Of a stretch of DNA of 64,000 bases, positions 42,676-51,179 are shown in pieces. The stretch spans positions 2,976,001 through 3,040,000 of the forward strand of contig NZ_CP095491.1 of NCBI RefSeq assembly GCF_023028105.1, read 5' to 3'. The DNA is from Halosolutus gelatinilyticus (lineage in GTDB: Archaea; Halobacteriota; Halobacteria; Halobacteriales; Natrialbaceae). A program made the translations under genes and the position numbers. Positions within the stretch are counted from its first letter, which is position 1, and the number at the start of each line of letters is the position of its first letter. The notes under the pieces were generated by a model. It saw nothing but the letters and a program-made list of their open reading frames with translations. It was not told the DNA's origin and made no database searches.

Positions 42676-43611
42676 TCACGACGCGGCTCGCGTCGTCGAA
42701 ACGAGGTACACCCCGGCGGCCATGATGGCGCCGCCGAGGACGAACCGGGAACCCAGCGATTCACCGAGCAGGGTCGCGCCGAAGAGCGCGCCGACGATCG
42801 GCTGGGCGAAGAAAAACGCCGAGATGACGCTCGCGTCGACGTACTCCATTCCCTTGTACCAGAGATACCACGCCGCGGCCGTCCCGAGCAGGCCGAGGTA
42901 GAGGATCGCGACGAGCAGTTCGGGCGTGGGCTCGATCGATCGCAGCGAGGCGTCGGTCACCGCGACCTCCAGCGGGACCAGGACCGCGAGCATCGGGACG
43001 GCGGCGACGCAGGAGTACGTCGCCGTCTCGAGCGCGGAATAGCGATCGATCAGCGGTTTGCCCCAGACGGTGTACAGCGCCCAGGTCGCGCTCGCGAGCA
43101 GGAGCATGAGGATCCCCGTGGTCGCGGCGCCGGCCAGTTCCGACGGATCGTACTGGCCGGTCAGTACGACGATCGTTCCGCCGGTGGCGAGCAGAACGCC
43201 GACCAGCAGGCGCTTCGAGAGTCGTTCGTCGAGGATCGTCACGCCGAGGACGATCGTGAAGATCGGCGTCAGCACGGTGATGAGCGAGCCCTGGCTCGCC
43301 GTCGTTAGCGCCGTGCCGAGAAACTGGGTGGCCAGGGAGGCGGCGACCGCTCCGCCGAGCGCGACGAATCCAGCCAGATCGCGCCGGGAGAACCGACGTC
43401 TCGGGTACGTCAGGCGAACCACGGTGAGCAACGCGGTCGCGCCGACGACGACGCGCAGAAACGCGAGCGTCAGCGGCGGCACGGTATCGAAGCCCCACTT
43501 GCTCACGACGTAGAGTCCGCCCCACAGGGCGGCCGCGGCCAGCGGCGCCAGCGCGAACAGATAGGTCGACATCGTCGCCAACACGGTCTGCGGAGTCGAA
43601 CCCGACTCCAT
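42676..43611 (-). CDS. EamA-family (DMT) transporter
   Basis: An 311-aa ten-helix transporter with two EamA repeats: AALWGGLYVVSKWGFDTVPP to LVGVLLATGGTIVVLTGQY, then LLASATWALYTVWGKPLIDR to VLGGAIMAAGVYLVSTTRA. The substrate is not predictable from sequence (metabolite or drug export in the family). I chose ATG 43611; an ATG at 43626 and later ones near 43572 are alternatives. It is a single gene. Confidence 0.88.
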   Translation of the reverse strand: MESGSTPQTVLATMSTYLFALAPLAAAALWGGLYVVSKWGFDTVPPLTLAFLRVVVGATALLTVVRLTYPRRRFSRRDLAGFVALGGAVAASLATQFLGTALTTASQGSLITVLTPIFTIVLGVTILDERLSKRLLVGVLLATGGTIVVLTGQYDPSELAGAATTGILMLLLASATWALYTVWGKPLIDRYSALETATYSCVAAVPMLAVLVPLEVAVTDASLRSIEPTPELLVAILYLGLLGTAAAWYLWYKGMEYVDASVISAFFFAQPIVGALFGATLLGESLGSRFVLGGAIMAAGVYLVSTTRAAS

Positions 43612-43718
43612 CGTATCCCAGATCACGTCGAAACGTACGCAGTAGCCGAGGATGGGTGCTCCCGTTAGGATGTTAACCCCGAACTGGCGGCCCCATCAGT
43701 TTCGGGCGAACGGTCCGT

Positions 43719-44447
43719 TCAATCGACGCGAGTGCGATCGTCGCGATCGCTCGACGCGAGCGCGGCCACCGTCGGTCCCAGAAGCTTCCCCTCGGCGCGA
43801 CGGAGCGTCTTCGAGACGGCGGCGTCCGAGATTCCGAACTCGTCGGCGAGGTCGCCGAGCGTCGCCTCGCGGGGCACGTCGTAGTAGCCCGCGCCGACGG
43901 CGCGGCGGATCGTCTCCCGCTCGGTCGCCGTCAGCCGGCGCGCCCCCTCGAGCACCGTCGCGCCGACGCCGCCGGCGCGGACGTCTTCGAGGACCGTGGC
44001 CGGATCGAGCCGCCGCCGCGATCGGATCTCGTACTCGTCGTCGTGCGTCTCGAACGCCTCGAGCGCCCCGTCGACGGCGGCTTCGTCGTCGAAGCCGATC
44101 GCCCACCGTTCGCTCCCGTCGACGTTCTCGAACGGGCCAGTGAGGTAGCCGTCGTGCTCGACGACCGTCCCCATCATCGTCGTCGTCCCCATCGTGACCC
44201 GCGCCCGCGCCGTGGGCCCCTGTTTCGCGAGGAGTTCGAAGGCGTCCGTCTCCTCGTGGGTTCGGATCACGTCCAGACCGCGCTCGACGGCCGTCCGATC
44301 GCTCCCCTCGGCGAGGACGCGGAGTTCGAGCTGGGATCGATCGTGGTGGTAGTGCCAGTGGGGGGTCACGAACGCCACGTCGTGGACGGCGCTCGCCGCG
44401 CTCAACGGGCAATCGCACTGCCGAACCGTCAGCGCGAGTTCGATCAT
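43719..44447 (-). CDS. Bat-type helix-turn-helix regulator (HTH_10)
   Basis: A 242-aa haloarchaeal regulator. The N-terminal sensor part (VTPHWHYHHDRSQLELRVLA, RVTMGTTTMMGTVVEHDGYL) precedes the C-terminal HTH_10 domain, LTATERETIRRAVGAGYYDV followed by TLGDLADEFGISDAAVSKTL. These proteins resemble the DNA-binding end of the bacterio-opsin activator. The His-rich HWHYHH near residue 30 might bind a metal. A second member is at 49021. Confidence 0.88.
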   Translation of the reverse strand: MIELALTVRQCDCPLSAASAVHDVAFVTPHWHYHHDRSQLELRVLAEGSDRTAVERGLDVIRTHEETDAFELLAKQGPTARARVTMGTTTMMGTVVEHDGYLTGPFENVDGSERWAIGFDDEAAVDGALEAFETHDDEYEIRSRRRLDPATVLEDVRAGGVGATVLEGARRLTATERETIRRAVGAGYYDVPREATLGDLADEFGISDAAVSKTLRRAEGKLLGPTVAALASSDRDDRTRVD

Positions 44448-44459
44448 ACGGATGCCTGT

Positions 44460-44855
44460 CGGCGGACGACCAACCGTGTTGCGGTTGGAGCAGTAAATGG
44501 GTGAGCTATCCGACCGGTACGAGTCTCGTGGCCGGGAACGCGTCTCGAACGAAGTGAGAGGCGCGCGACTCGGAGAAAGGCAGGCATATGCCATTACGAT
44601 CGATCGTGAGCGACCGTCGGGAGCGCGGACCGACGACTGATGTGAACGAGCGACTAACGGGAGCGACGTGAACGGAAGGAGGAGTGGTTTCGTGAGCAAA
44701 GCGAACGAAACCTCGGAAGTCGCAGCCCGCACAGCGGAGTGAGCAGGAACGTCTTCCGGTGCTTTTGATCGACCTTTTACCGAGCGTCGACGAGACGTGC
44801 GGCAGCGTAGCTGTCGTCGTCGAAGTAGAGCGCAGCGTAAAAGATCGGTAGGTAT
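44460..44855. other. Non-coding stretch between the bat-type gene and the SRP RNA
   Basis: About 390 nt with no convincing gene. It contains short inverted repeats such as GGTTTCGT..ACGAAACC (about 44688-44714), and a T-rich run (CCTTTTACC) lies about 90 nt beyond the SRP RNA 3' end. No protein or RNA family was recognised. Confidence 0.45.
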
Positions 44856-45161
44856 GAATGCGGAAGCCGCGGTTGCCCGGCGTTCCGGCCGGGGGAATCC
44901 CGGTTGCCTTCTCCACCCCGCGACCCGTCGAGCGACAGGTGTCCGGCGGTCCACTGCTCGCTTCCGCGCCTGATGGGCTGTCGCCGATTAACCGCGATGG
45001 GTCGTCCCTGCGGACGGCCACCGCGGACCGCTGTCCCCGACGGACGAGGCTTCCACGTTGGCTCCCGGGGCCCCGGCCGGTCTGACCGGACGCCCGCGGT
45101 GTTCGGTCCCCGCTGAAGGCCATAGTGCGGGTGGCGAGCAGGGCCTAACTGCCCGACCTAT
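44856..45161 (-). ncRNA. Signal recognition particle 7S RNA
   Basis: About 305 nt on the minus strand. The conserved helix 8 (SRP54/Ffh site) reads ATCAGGCGCGGAAGCGAGCA at about 44953-44974, and the 5' part GGTCGGGCAGTTAGGCCCTG begins the Alu end. GCCACCCGC near the 5' end can pair with GCGGGGTGG near the 3' end as helix 5. The length agrees with haloarchaeal 7S RNAs. A TATA box (45183-45190) sits about 25 nt ahead of the inferred 5' end. The exact ends are estimates. Confidence 0.9.
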
Positions 45162-45182
45162 CCACTATCCTGTAGACGATCG

Positions 45183-45190
45183 GTACTTAA
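45183..45190 (-). promoter_or_regulatory. TATA box of the SRP RNA gene
   Basis: The minus strand reads CTTAAGTACC with the core TTAAGTA, placing the transcription start near 45160, where the 7S RNA begins. Confidence 0.6.
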
Positions 45191-45222
45191 GGGCCTTTCG
45201 TCTCCGATCGCGGGACGGCGAG

Positions 45223-45765
45223 TCAATTGCACTCGGTTAGTTCGGTCTCTTCGACGATCGCCGCCTCGCCGTCGGGGTCAAGCAGCACGGCGCCGGTCGA
45301 CTCGTTACAGTCGACGTAGCGCTCTGCGACGGTGACGACCTCGCGGTGGTCGTCCCACTCGAACGCGATCGCGTAGCGGTCGCGCTCCCTGAGGTTGACG
45401 GCGGCGTAGGTCGATCGGGACAGCCCCACAGTCGCCTCGTACAGCGGTTCGTCGGACGAGTCTGACCGAGCGACGGAGACGGTCGTCTCGATCGCGTCGT
45501 CGGTATCGGCCATCGCGACGACCCAGTGGGAGCCGCCGTCGTCGCCGATCCGGACGGCGATCGCGGCGGTCGCATCGTCGGCGCCGTCGACGCCGAGATC
45601 GCGCGCGAACAGGGACAGCGGCGGGTCGGCCGCGTCCCCTTCGAGTTCGGTTACCGCAGGCGGCGTCGGCGGGTCGTCGGTCTCGGTGGGGGACCGATCG
45701 TCCGCAAAGCACCCCGCGGTGGCGGCGAAGAGGGCAGTGCTAGCGAGGAGGTGACGGCGGCGCAT
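45223..45765 (-). CDS. Putative lipoprotein
   Basis: A 180-aa exported protein with an N-terminal signal MRRRHLLASTALFAATAGC, ending in a lipobox. A Thr/Pro/Asp linker follows, then a beta-rich domain: SHWVVAMADTDDAIETTVSV and RDRYAIAFEWDDHREVVTVA. Two further Cys (residues about 153 and 179) could form a disulfide. The start is the ATG at 45765. The family is unknown; it is likely anchored on the outer face. Confidence 0.75.
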   Translation of the reverse strand: MRRRHLLASTALFAATAGCFADDRSPTETDDPPTPPAVTELEGDAADPPLSLFARDLGVDGADDATAAIAVRIGDDGGSHWVVAMADTDDAIETTVSVARSDSSDEPLYEATVGLSRSTYAAVNLRERDRYAIAFEWDDHREVVTVAERYVDCNESTGAVLLDPDGEAAIVEETELTECN

Positions 45766-45890
45766 ATCATCCCCATTCGGGTTAGAAAATAAATGCTTTC
45801 TCGTCGCGAGGAGGAATCGGGAGGCCGGCGCGAAGTGACGGACGCGGACCGGCGGACGGCCCCGGAACGATGCCGGCGGCTGAACCGCCC

Positions 45891-46397
45891 CTACGCCTCG
45901 CCGCCGGCTTTTTCGAGCACGTCGTCGAAGTCGCCCGTTTCGGCGTCGAACTCGGCCGCCGCGTCGGGCGAAATCTCCTCGAGAGCCGCCTCGAAGTGGG
46001 CGGCGGTGAGTTCGATCGACTCGACATCTCGCTGCTCGCCGGCCGCGCCGGCGCGGACGTGCTCGCGGACCGCGGTCATCGCGGCCTTGCGCCAGACGGC
46101 CTCGATGTCCGCGCCGGTGTAGCCCTCGGTGTCGGTCGCGAGTTCGTCGAGGTCGACGTCGTCCCCTCGATCCGATCGCGGGTGTGGATCGCGAAGATCT
46201 CGCGGCGGGCCTCCTCGTCGGATTCGCCGACCTCGACGTGGCGATCGAGCCGGCCGGGCGATGACTCGACCGTCGCAGCCGTCGATCGCGACGAACTCCC
46301 CGCTTTTGACGCCGAGTTCCTCCATTGCCGCGCGGTCGATCGATGCGAGCCCGCTTTCCCCGTCCTTCCGTTTGAGCGGTTTTACGCGAAGTCGCAT
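45891..46397 (-). pseudogene. cdc48 AAA+ ATPase relic with both ATPase domains deleted
   Basis: The N-terminus MRLRVKPLKRKDGESGLASI through GEFVAIDGCDGRVIARPA is the CDC48 N-domain. It then jumps directly to the end of an AAA module, where DLDELATDTEGYTGADIEAV and TAVREHVRAG are recognisable. The sequence at the join also reads RPGRLDRHVEVGESDEEARR in another frame, so a frameshift follows the deletion. Walker A and B are absent. A normal CDC48 has about 740 aa, so roughly 1.7 kb are gone. Confidence 0.8.
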
Positions 46398-46568
46398 GGT
46401 CGTGGCTGAGGTCGGTGGAGTTCTCGCAGCCGGTCGACGCGCGAGTACGACGAGGTCGGGAACAGAACGACCGATCGACGCGACGGAGGCGCGCACGCGC
46501 CGACTCCGAGCGGGTGTGGTTCGCCGGCGGAAGCCGGGTGCCGTTACGCCGGCGATCGCGCCGAGGAG

Positions 46569-46940
46569 TTACTCGCCCTCGAGCGGGATCTCCGTGCTGC
46601 GGGTGGACGGGTCGGCCGTCGACAGGGAGGTCTCGAGGGCGCCGTTGGTGTACTGGGCGCCGATCTCGTCCTCGGCGACGTCCTCCGGGAACCGGAACCG
46701 ACGGTGGTCGGTCTTCTTGCGTCCGCGCTCGTCGTCGACGTGCTCGGCGGCGACGTTCAGGACGCCGTCGTTCCAGGCCAGCGAAATCTCGTCGGTCTCG
46801 AAGCCCGGCACATCGATCGTGAGGACGAACTCGTCGTCCTCCTCGTACGGTTCGTAGTCCGTGCTGTCGCGATCGCAGAACAGCCGGGAGGGCACGTCGA
46901 GGCCCTGGGTCCAGGTGCTTGGCGTTGGCCGGAGCACCAT
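46569..46940 (-). CDS. Hsp20/alpha-crystallin small heat-shock protein
   Basis: A 123-aa chaperone that holds unfolded proteins in soluble complexes. The alpha-crystallin domain covers residues 35-115: EDDEFVLTIDVPGFETDEIS, LAWNDGVLNVAAEHVDDERG, FRFPEDVAEDEIGAQYTNGA and LETSLSTA. The C-terminal STEIPLEGE holds the IxI/V-like anchoring residues (IPL). The N-terminus is short. It lies about 170 nt upstream of the cdc48 relic on the same strand. Confidence 0.9.
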   Translation of the reverse strand: MVLRPTPSTWTQGLDVPSRLFCDRDSTDYEPYEEDDEFVLTIDVPGFETDEISLAWNDGVLNVAAEHVDDERGRKKTDHRRFRFPEDVAEDEIGAQYTNGALETSLSTADPSTRSTEIPLEGE

Positions 46941-47178
46941 CGCTGATCACTTCGAATTCAGCTGTCGATTGCATGCGGTTCGTAATAAATCCTTTGAATT
47001 ATGTGGTATGTTATCTTATCCAAGGTGGCGGCTCGGAGCGTCTTTCTGCCGTCGACGAAAAACGGCGTCGGAACGGACCGGCGAACGTCGACCGAGAAGA
47101 CGGTACTCACTGCGCCGAGAGCGCCGCGGCCCCGCGGAGAGGAAAAGGCCCATTAGTCAGTCGATATATCTCTCACCC

Positions 47179-47514
47179 ATGGGACTCGGAAGCACCGCGA
47201 AGAAGCTGCAGGGACTCTCCGATCGCGCCGAGGCGATGTACAAGCAGGTACAGGAGCTACAGAAACGGATCACAAACCTAGAGGAGGAGGTCGACGACAC
47301 GCACGATACCGTCAGCCGGATGGATCACCAGCTCGCCGAACAGCGGGCGTTGCTGCTCGCGATCGCCGACGAACACGGCCTCGACGGCGAGCGGATCCTC
47401 GCCGAGGCGGCGATCGACGAGGCGGACGACCTCGCGGCCGAGAGCGAAGGCGCCGACGATACGACGGACGAATCCGACGCCGCGTCCGGCACGGGCGACG
47501 TGACCGCCGAGTAG
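47179..47514 (+). CDS. DUF5798 family protein
   Basis: A 111-aa haloarchaeal protein. It starts MGLGSTAKKLQGLSDRAEAM and is largely coiled coil through residue 75 (QVQELQKRITNLEEEVDDTH, DHQLAEQRALLLAIADEHGL), then has an acidic Asp/Glu/Ala/Ser tail. No enzymatic motif. The family is common in haloarchaea and of unknown function. ATG 47179 follows an AT-rich CGATATATCTC. Confidence 0.82.
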   Translation: MGLGSTAKKLQGLSDRAEAMYKQVQELQKRITNLEEEVDDTHDTVSRMDHQLAEQRALLLAIADEHGLDGERILAEAAIDEADDLAAESEGADDTTDESDAASGTGDVTAE

Positions 47515-47608
47515 CCCGATATCGGCCTCGAAACCGGCCACCGCCACGGTTCCGACCGACCTCCGGTTTTAGTAACAGCTATCAGTCGGGGCAACATTTG
47601 CCAGAACC

Positions 47609-48589
47609 ATGACGGCTTACGAGCGACCGCTGGACTCGGTGCTGGAGACGATCGGTCGGACGCCGCTCGTTCGCGTTCACGACGCGCCCGGCGACGTCAG
47701 GATCTACGCGAAACTCGAATCGTTCAACCCGGGCGCGAGCGTCAAAGACCGCATCGGCCGGTTCATGCTCGAGCGGATGCTGGAACGCGGCGACGTGCCC
47801 GCCGGTGGGACGATCGTCGAACCGACGGCCGGGAACACGGGAATCGGATTCGCGATCGCGGCCGAACAGCTCGGCCTCGACGCGATCTTCGTCGTTCCGG
47901 AACGGTTCAGCGTCGAAAAACAGCAGCTGATGGCCGCGCTGGGCGCCGAGATCATCAACACGCCCACCGAAGACGGAATGGACGGCGCGATCGAGCGCGC
48001 ACACCAACTCGCGGCGGAGCTGGACGGCGCGGTCGTCCCGCAGCAGTTCTCGAACCCGCTGAACACGCAAGCGCACTACGAGACGACCGCCCCCGAGATC
48101 TACGCGGCGCTCGACGACGAAGTGGGCGCCGTCGTCGCCGGCTGCGGCACCGCGGGAACGCTCATGGGGCTCGCCCGCTACGCGCTCGAGCAAGATTCCG
48201 AGACGTACGTCGCCGCGGTCGAACCCGAGGGATCGCTGTACGGCGAGTTCCTCGGCGAGGACCGCGAGGAGGGCGAGTACAAGATCGAGGGGATCGGCAC
48301 GCACAACGTCGAGACGAACGAACTGTTCGACCCGGAGCTGGTCGACGACGTCTACGCGGTTCCCGATCGGATCGCGCACGAAGAGTTGAAACGGCTCGCA
48401 CGCGAGGAGGGCCACCTCGTCGCCTCGAGCGCGGGCGCGGCCTGTGCCGCCGCGAAGCGGGTCGCCAGGCAGATCGACGCCGGGACCGTCGACGCGCCAC
48501 ACGACACGATCGTCACCATCTTCCCCGACTCGAGCGAACGCTACCTCTCGAAGGGAATCTACCGATCGTTCGAGGAGTGGACGTCGTAA
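47609..48589 (+). CDS. Cysteine synthase (PLP-dependent)
   Basis: A 326-aa fold-type II PLP enzyme making cysteine from O-acetylserine (or O-phosphoserine) and sulfide. The PLP lysine is in NPGASVKDRIG, the substrate loop is EPTAGNTGIGFAIA, and the phosphate-binding glycine loop is AGCGTAGTLMGLARY, in order. The end has VTIFPDSSERYLSKGIY, typical for CysK/CysM. No serine acetyltransferase is close, so the sulfur acceptor is uncertain. A TATA-like TTTTAGTA lies about 40 nt before the ATG. Confidence 0.92.
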   Translation: MTAYERPLDSVLETIGRTPLVRVHDAPGDVRIYAKLESFNPGASVKDRIGRFMLERMLERGDVPAGGTIVEPTAGNTGIGFAIAAEQLGLDAIFVVPERFSVEKQQLMAALGAEIINTPTEDGMDGAIERAHQLAAELDGAVVPQQFSNPLNTQAHYETTAPEIYAALDDEVGAVVAGCGTAGTLMGLARYALEQDSETYVAAVEPEGSLYGEFLGEDREEGEYKIEGIGTHNVETNELFDPELVDDVYAVPDRIAHEELKRLAREEGHLVASSAGAACAAAKRVARQIDAGTVDAPHDTIVTIFPDSSERYLSKGIYRSFEEWTS

Positions 48590-48601
48590 GAGGTCCGGGG
48601 A

Positions 48602-48949
48602 CTACGACGGGGACGCCGGTTCCAGTTGCATACACGCCGCGACGATCGCGTCCAGTTCCGGCGTCTCACCCGTTCGTTCGACGCGCCCTCGCTCGTGGTC
48701 GTAGTCGACGACGTTCGCGGCGGCCAGCGCCGGGAGGTGAACGTGGTGGAGGAGTCCGTATATCTCGGTAACGAGGTCGCCCGAGACGTCCGTTATCGGC
48801 CGCTCGCGTTCTCGCGTTGCGAGTTCCTTCGCGAGATCCTGCGCGGTGAGCGTTCGATCGGCGTCGGCAAGAATCGCGAGCACGGCCCGGCGACGCTCGT
48901 TTCGACACAGAGCGAGCGCCGTATCGAGGGGTGACGAGTCCGCTTTCAT
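48602..48949 (-). CDS. DUF7344 winged-helix regulator (third member)
   Basis: A 115-aa protein with ALALCRNERRRAVLAILADA, a turn, then YGLLHHVHLPALAAANVVDY and DHERGRVERTGETPE as wing. It is more distant from the two members at 19657 and 21533, and has no copy of their upstream motif. Its stop lies 13 nt after that of cysteine synthase on the opposite strand. A TATA-like CTTAAAGG sits about 60 nt ahead of the ATG. Confidence 0.8.
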   Translation of the reverse strand: MKADSSPLDTALALCRNERRRAVLAILADADRTLTAQDLAKELATRERERPITDVSGDLVTEIYGLLHHVHLPALAAANVVDYDHERGRVERTGETPELDAIVAACMQLEPASPS

Positions 48950-49020
48950 ACTCGTCGTAGGCGGTGATCGGCGATGAGTACGCACGCTGTTATCACAGTC
49001 CTTTAAGGCGCGCGGGAGGG

Positions 49021-49674
49021 CTACTCCGACGGTGCGGTGACGATCAGGGTCTCGCCGATCAGGGAGTGGTACCCGCGGTGGAGCCGCTGGGAGAGCGACT
49101 GCTGGCTGATGCCGAGTTCCGCGGCGATATCCGTCAGCGTCACGTCCGACGACGTGAAGTAGTCCAGCTCCCAGGCGGTCACGAGCGCCTCGTGTTGTTT
49201 CTCCGTGAGTCCGTACTGACTCCCCGACAGCGGCTGTGCGAGTTCGTGTAACTGGATCAGCTGAAAGGGGATGTCGTTGTCGTCGCAGTAGCCTCGAAAC
49301 TTGTCGAGTCGCTCCCGATCGTCGAACCGCATCCGTAACTCCCACCGGCCGTCTTGTCCGGTCGCCTCCAGAATCGTCGCGCCGATCTGGGTGTACGCGT
49401 AGACGATCGTCCCGACGTTGTCGGTCCAGTCCGCCCGGTAGAGGGTGGCACGATCGAACTCGTCTAACGTCCGGAGGTTGCGGACCGACGGATCGTCCAC
49501 CACGGCCGCTTCGAACGCGTCGGGGTCGTCGCTGGCGACCCAGAAGTACGGCGTCAGGATCTTCTCGGTGGCGACGACTCGCTCGATCTCTATCGTCGTC
49601 CCGGGCGATTCGTGTAGCGTTTGGGAGAGCGCGAAGGCGTCGGAGGGGACGTGGAATTCTCCGAAGAGACTCAT
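49021..49674 (-). CDS. Bat-type helix-turn-helix regulator (HTH_10)
   Basis: A 217-aa protein. The N-terminal half resembles the GAF/sensor-like region of bat homologues (EIERVVATEKILTPYFWVAS, YRADWTDNVGTIVYAYTQIG), and the C-terminal HTH_10 reads LTEKQHEALVTAWELDYFTS with TLTDIAAELGISQQSLSQRL. It is likely a transcription factor of the BoaB/bat-like class. It is upstream of and in line with the DUF7344 gene, but separated from it by about 70 nt. Confidence 0.88.
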   Translation of the reverse strand: MSLFGEFHVPSDAFALSQTLHESPGTTIEIERVVATEKILTPYFWVASDDPDAFEAAVVDDPSVRNLRTLDEFDRATLYRADWTDNVGTIVYAYTQIGATILEATGQDGRWELRMRFDDRERLDKFRGYCDDNDIPFQLIQLHELAQPLSGSQYGLTEKQHEALVTAWELDYFTSSDVTLTDIAAELGISQQSLSQRLHRGYHSLIGETLIVTAPSE

Positions 49675-49831
49675 GCTCCCGGCAGGATCGCAGCGGTGAT
49701 AAGCAGAGCGCCTCTCGAAGTCGACGGCAGTCCCGCGGTCTCGATCGACGGGCGACGAGAGGCGATCGGAAGGACGAGACCACCCGCGAGGATTCCCGGC
49801 ACCACGTCGAACGCGATACTACTCCAGCGGT

Positions 49832-50248
49832 TCACGCCACCAGTCGCCGGTGTTCGACCATCAGACAGCGATCCTGGACGACGTCCCGACCCGCCGCTTC
49901 CGCGCGGGCGGCCGCCTCGTCGTCGCGGATCCCCTGCTGGGTCCAGATGACGTCGACGTCGTCGCGGGCGATCGCCTCGTCGACGACGCCGCCGACCTCC
50001 TCGCTCGGCCGGAACACGCAGACGAGGTCGATTTCCTGCTCGACGTCGGTCAGCGAGTCGTACGCCTCGCGACCGAAGATTTCGTCGGCGAAGGGGTTGA
50101 CCGGGACCACGTGGTATCCGTGCTCGACCATGTACCGCGGCACGTCGTGGGCTGCCTTCCCGGGCATGCTCGAACAGCCGACGACGGCGATCGTCTCGGC
50201 GCGCGATTCGATGATCTCCCGAACGGCTTCGTCGGAGTCGATCGGCAT
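49832..50248 (-). CDS. CoA-binding domain protein
   Basis: A 138-aa Rossmann-like protein: ETIAVVGCSSMPGKAAHDVP, MVEHGYHVVPVNPFADEIFG, EIDLVCVFRPSEEVGGVVDE and DVIWTQQGIRDDEAAARAEA. It matches the YccU/CoA_binding_2 family, which resembles the CoA-binding domain of succinyl-CoA synthetase without a catalytic partner. The cytoplasmic role is not established. It is a single gene. Confidence 0.9.
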   Translation of the reverse strand: MPIDSDEAVREIIESRAETIAVVGCSSMPGKAAHDVPRYMVEHGYHVVPVNPFADEIFGREAYDSLTDVEQEIDLVCVFRPSEEVGGVVDEAIARDDVDVIWTQQGIRDDEAAARAEAAGRDVVQDRCLMVEHRRLVA

Positions 50249-50370
50249 ACGCAGCGGTACGCAGTCAGCCGATAAACGTTCCGGGGTCGAGGCAGTGCAG
50301 TATCGAGGTTTGATCCCCCGCGGCGCACCATTGGTCCAGAACGGCAGCGAACGTAATCCGGAGCGGACGT

Positions 50371-50997
50371 TCAGGTCGAGAGCCCGGCGGTCCGAATCTT
50401 CGGCTCGTCTTCGTCGTCGGACGCTTCGACCTCGATGACCGCGTCGAACAGCTGTTTGAGCGTGTTCATCGTCTGATCGTCATGGGCCGTCGAGTCGATG
50501 ACGTAGACGCCGAGGGCTTCCGCGCTCTGGATTCGCCCGGTAAAGACGTGGAGAAATCGAAACACGGTCTGCAGGTTCGAGTACATGAGCAGGGTCGAAA
50601 CCGAGTACAAGAGGACGCGACTCTCCGTCCGACCACGGCCCTCGTAAAACTCCTGGAGGAATTCGGAGAGTTTGATCCCGATTCCCGTCATATCGACCGG
50701 CGACGAGGCGTATTTGATTCGGGAGTCGTCGTCGACCGCGCCAATCCCGCGCTGTTTCGTCACGCAGTCGACGACGCCGATATCGGCGTCTCCGTCGACC
50801 TGCGCAGTGTACTCGTCCAGGACCTTATCCGCGCTGTCTTTCGTGGTGATGATGATCGACCCGTCACCGCGATCCGCGCCGCTCGCGAGAATATCGAGCG
50901 CGATCTGGCGCTTACCGGTCAGTGGAGGGCCCGCGATGAGCACGTTCGACCCGGGATCGAGTTCAGCGTCCGGGAGGACGTCTGCGAGGTCATACAT
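50371..50997 (-). CDS. RAD55/KaiC-like RecA-fold ATPase
   Basis: A 208-aa protein. Walker A is GPPLTGKRQIALDILASGAD, then DGSIIITTKDSADKVLDEYT, the Walker B strand RVLLYSVSTLLMYSNLQTVF and GVYVIDSTAHDDQTMNTLKQ. It is a single-domain KaiC/RAD55-like ATPase of a haloarchaeal group (DUF7504-like) that often lies near regulators. There is no sign of a recombination-specific region. Its role may be in signalling; this is inference. Confidence 0.82.
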   Translation of the reverse strand: MYDLADVLPDAELDPGSNVLIAGPPLTGKRQIALDILASGADRGDGSIIITTKDSADKVLDEYTAQVDGDADIGVVDCVTKQRGIGAVDDDSRIKYASSPVDMTGIGIKLSEFLQEFYEGRGRTESRVLLYSVSTLLMYSNLQTVFRFLHVFTGRIQSAEALGVYVIDSTAHDDQTMNTLKQLFDAVIEVEASDDEDEPKIRTAGLST

Positions 50998-51179
50998 ACC
51001 AGATACTCACATCCATCACCAGCGTCCGATCGACCGCTGCTGGTACCGTTGTCTACTCCGTCGTGTGGTATGAAAATGCAGCAACCAGCTTATAATACTT
51101 TTCATTACTGTAGTTCCCGGCTCTGGCGGGCGATTTCGATCGCCGAGCGCATCCGCGTCGTCGCGTCCGCCGCCCCCGA

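Noticed and set aside
44460-44855. RNase P RNA or another structured RNA next to the SRP RNA
   Set aside because: None of the conserved RNase P core sequences were found; only short palindromes are present.
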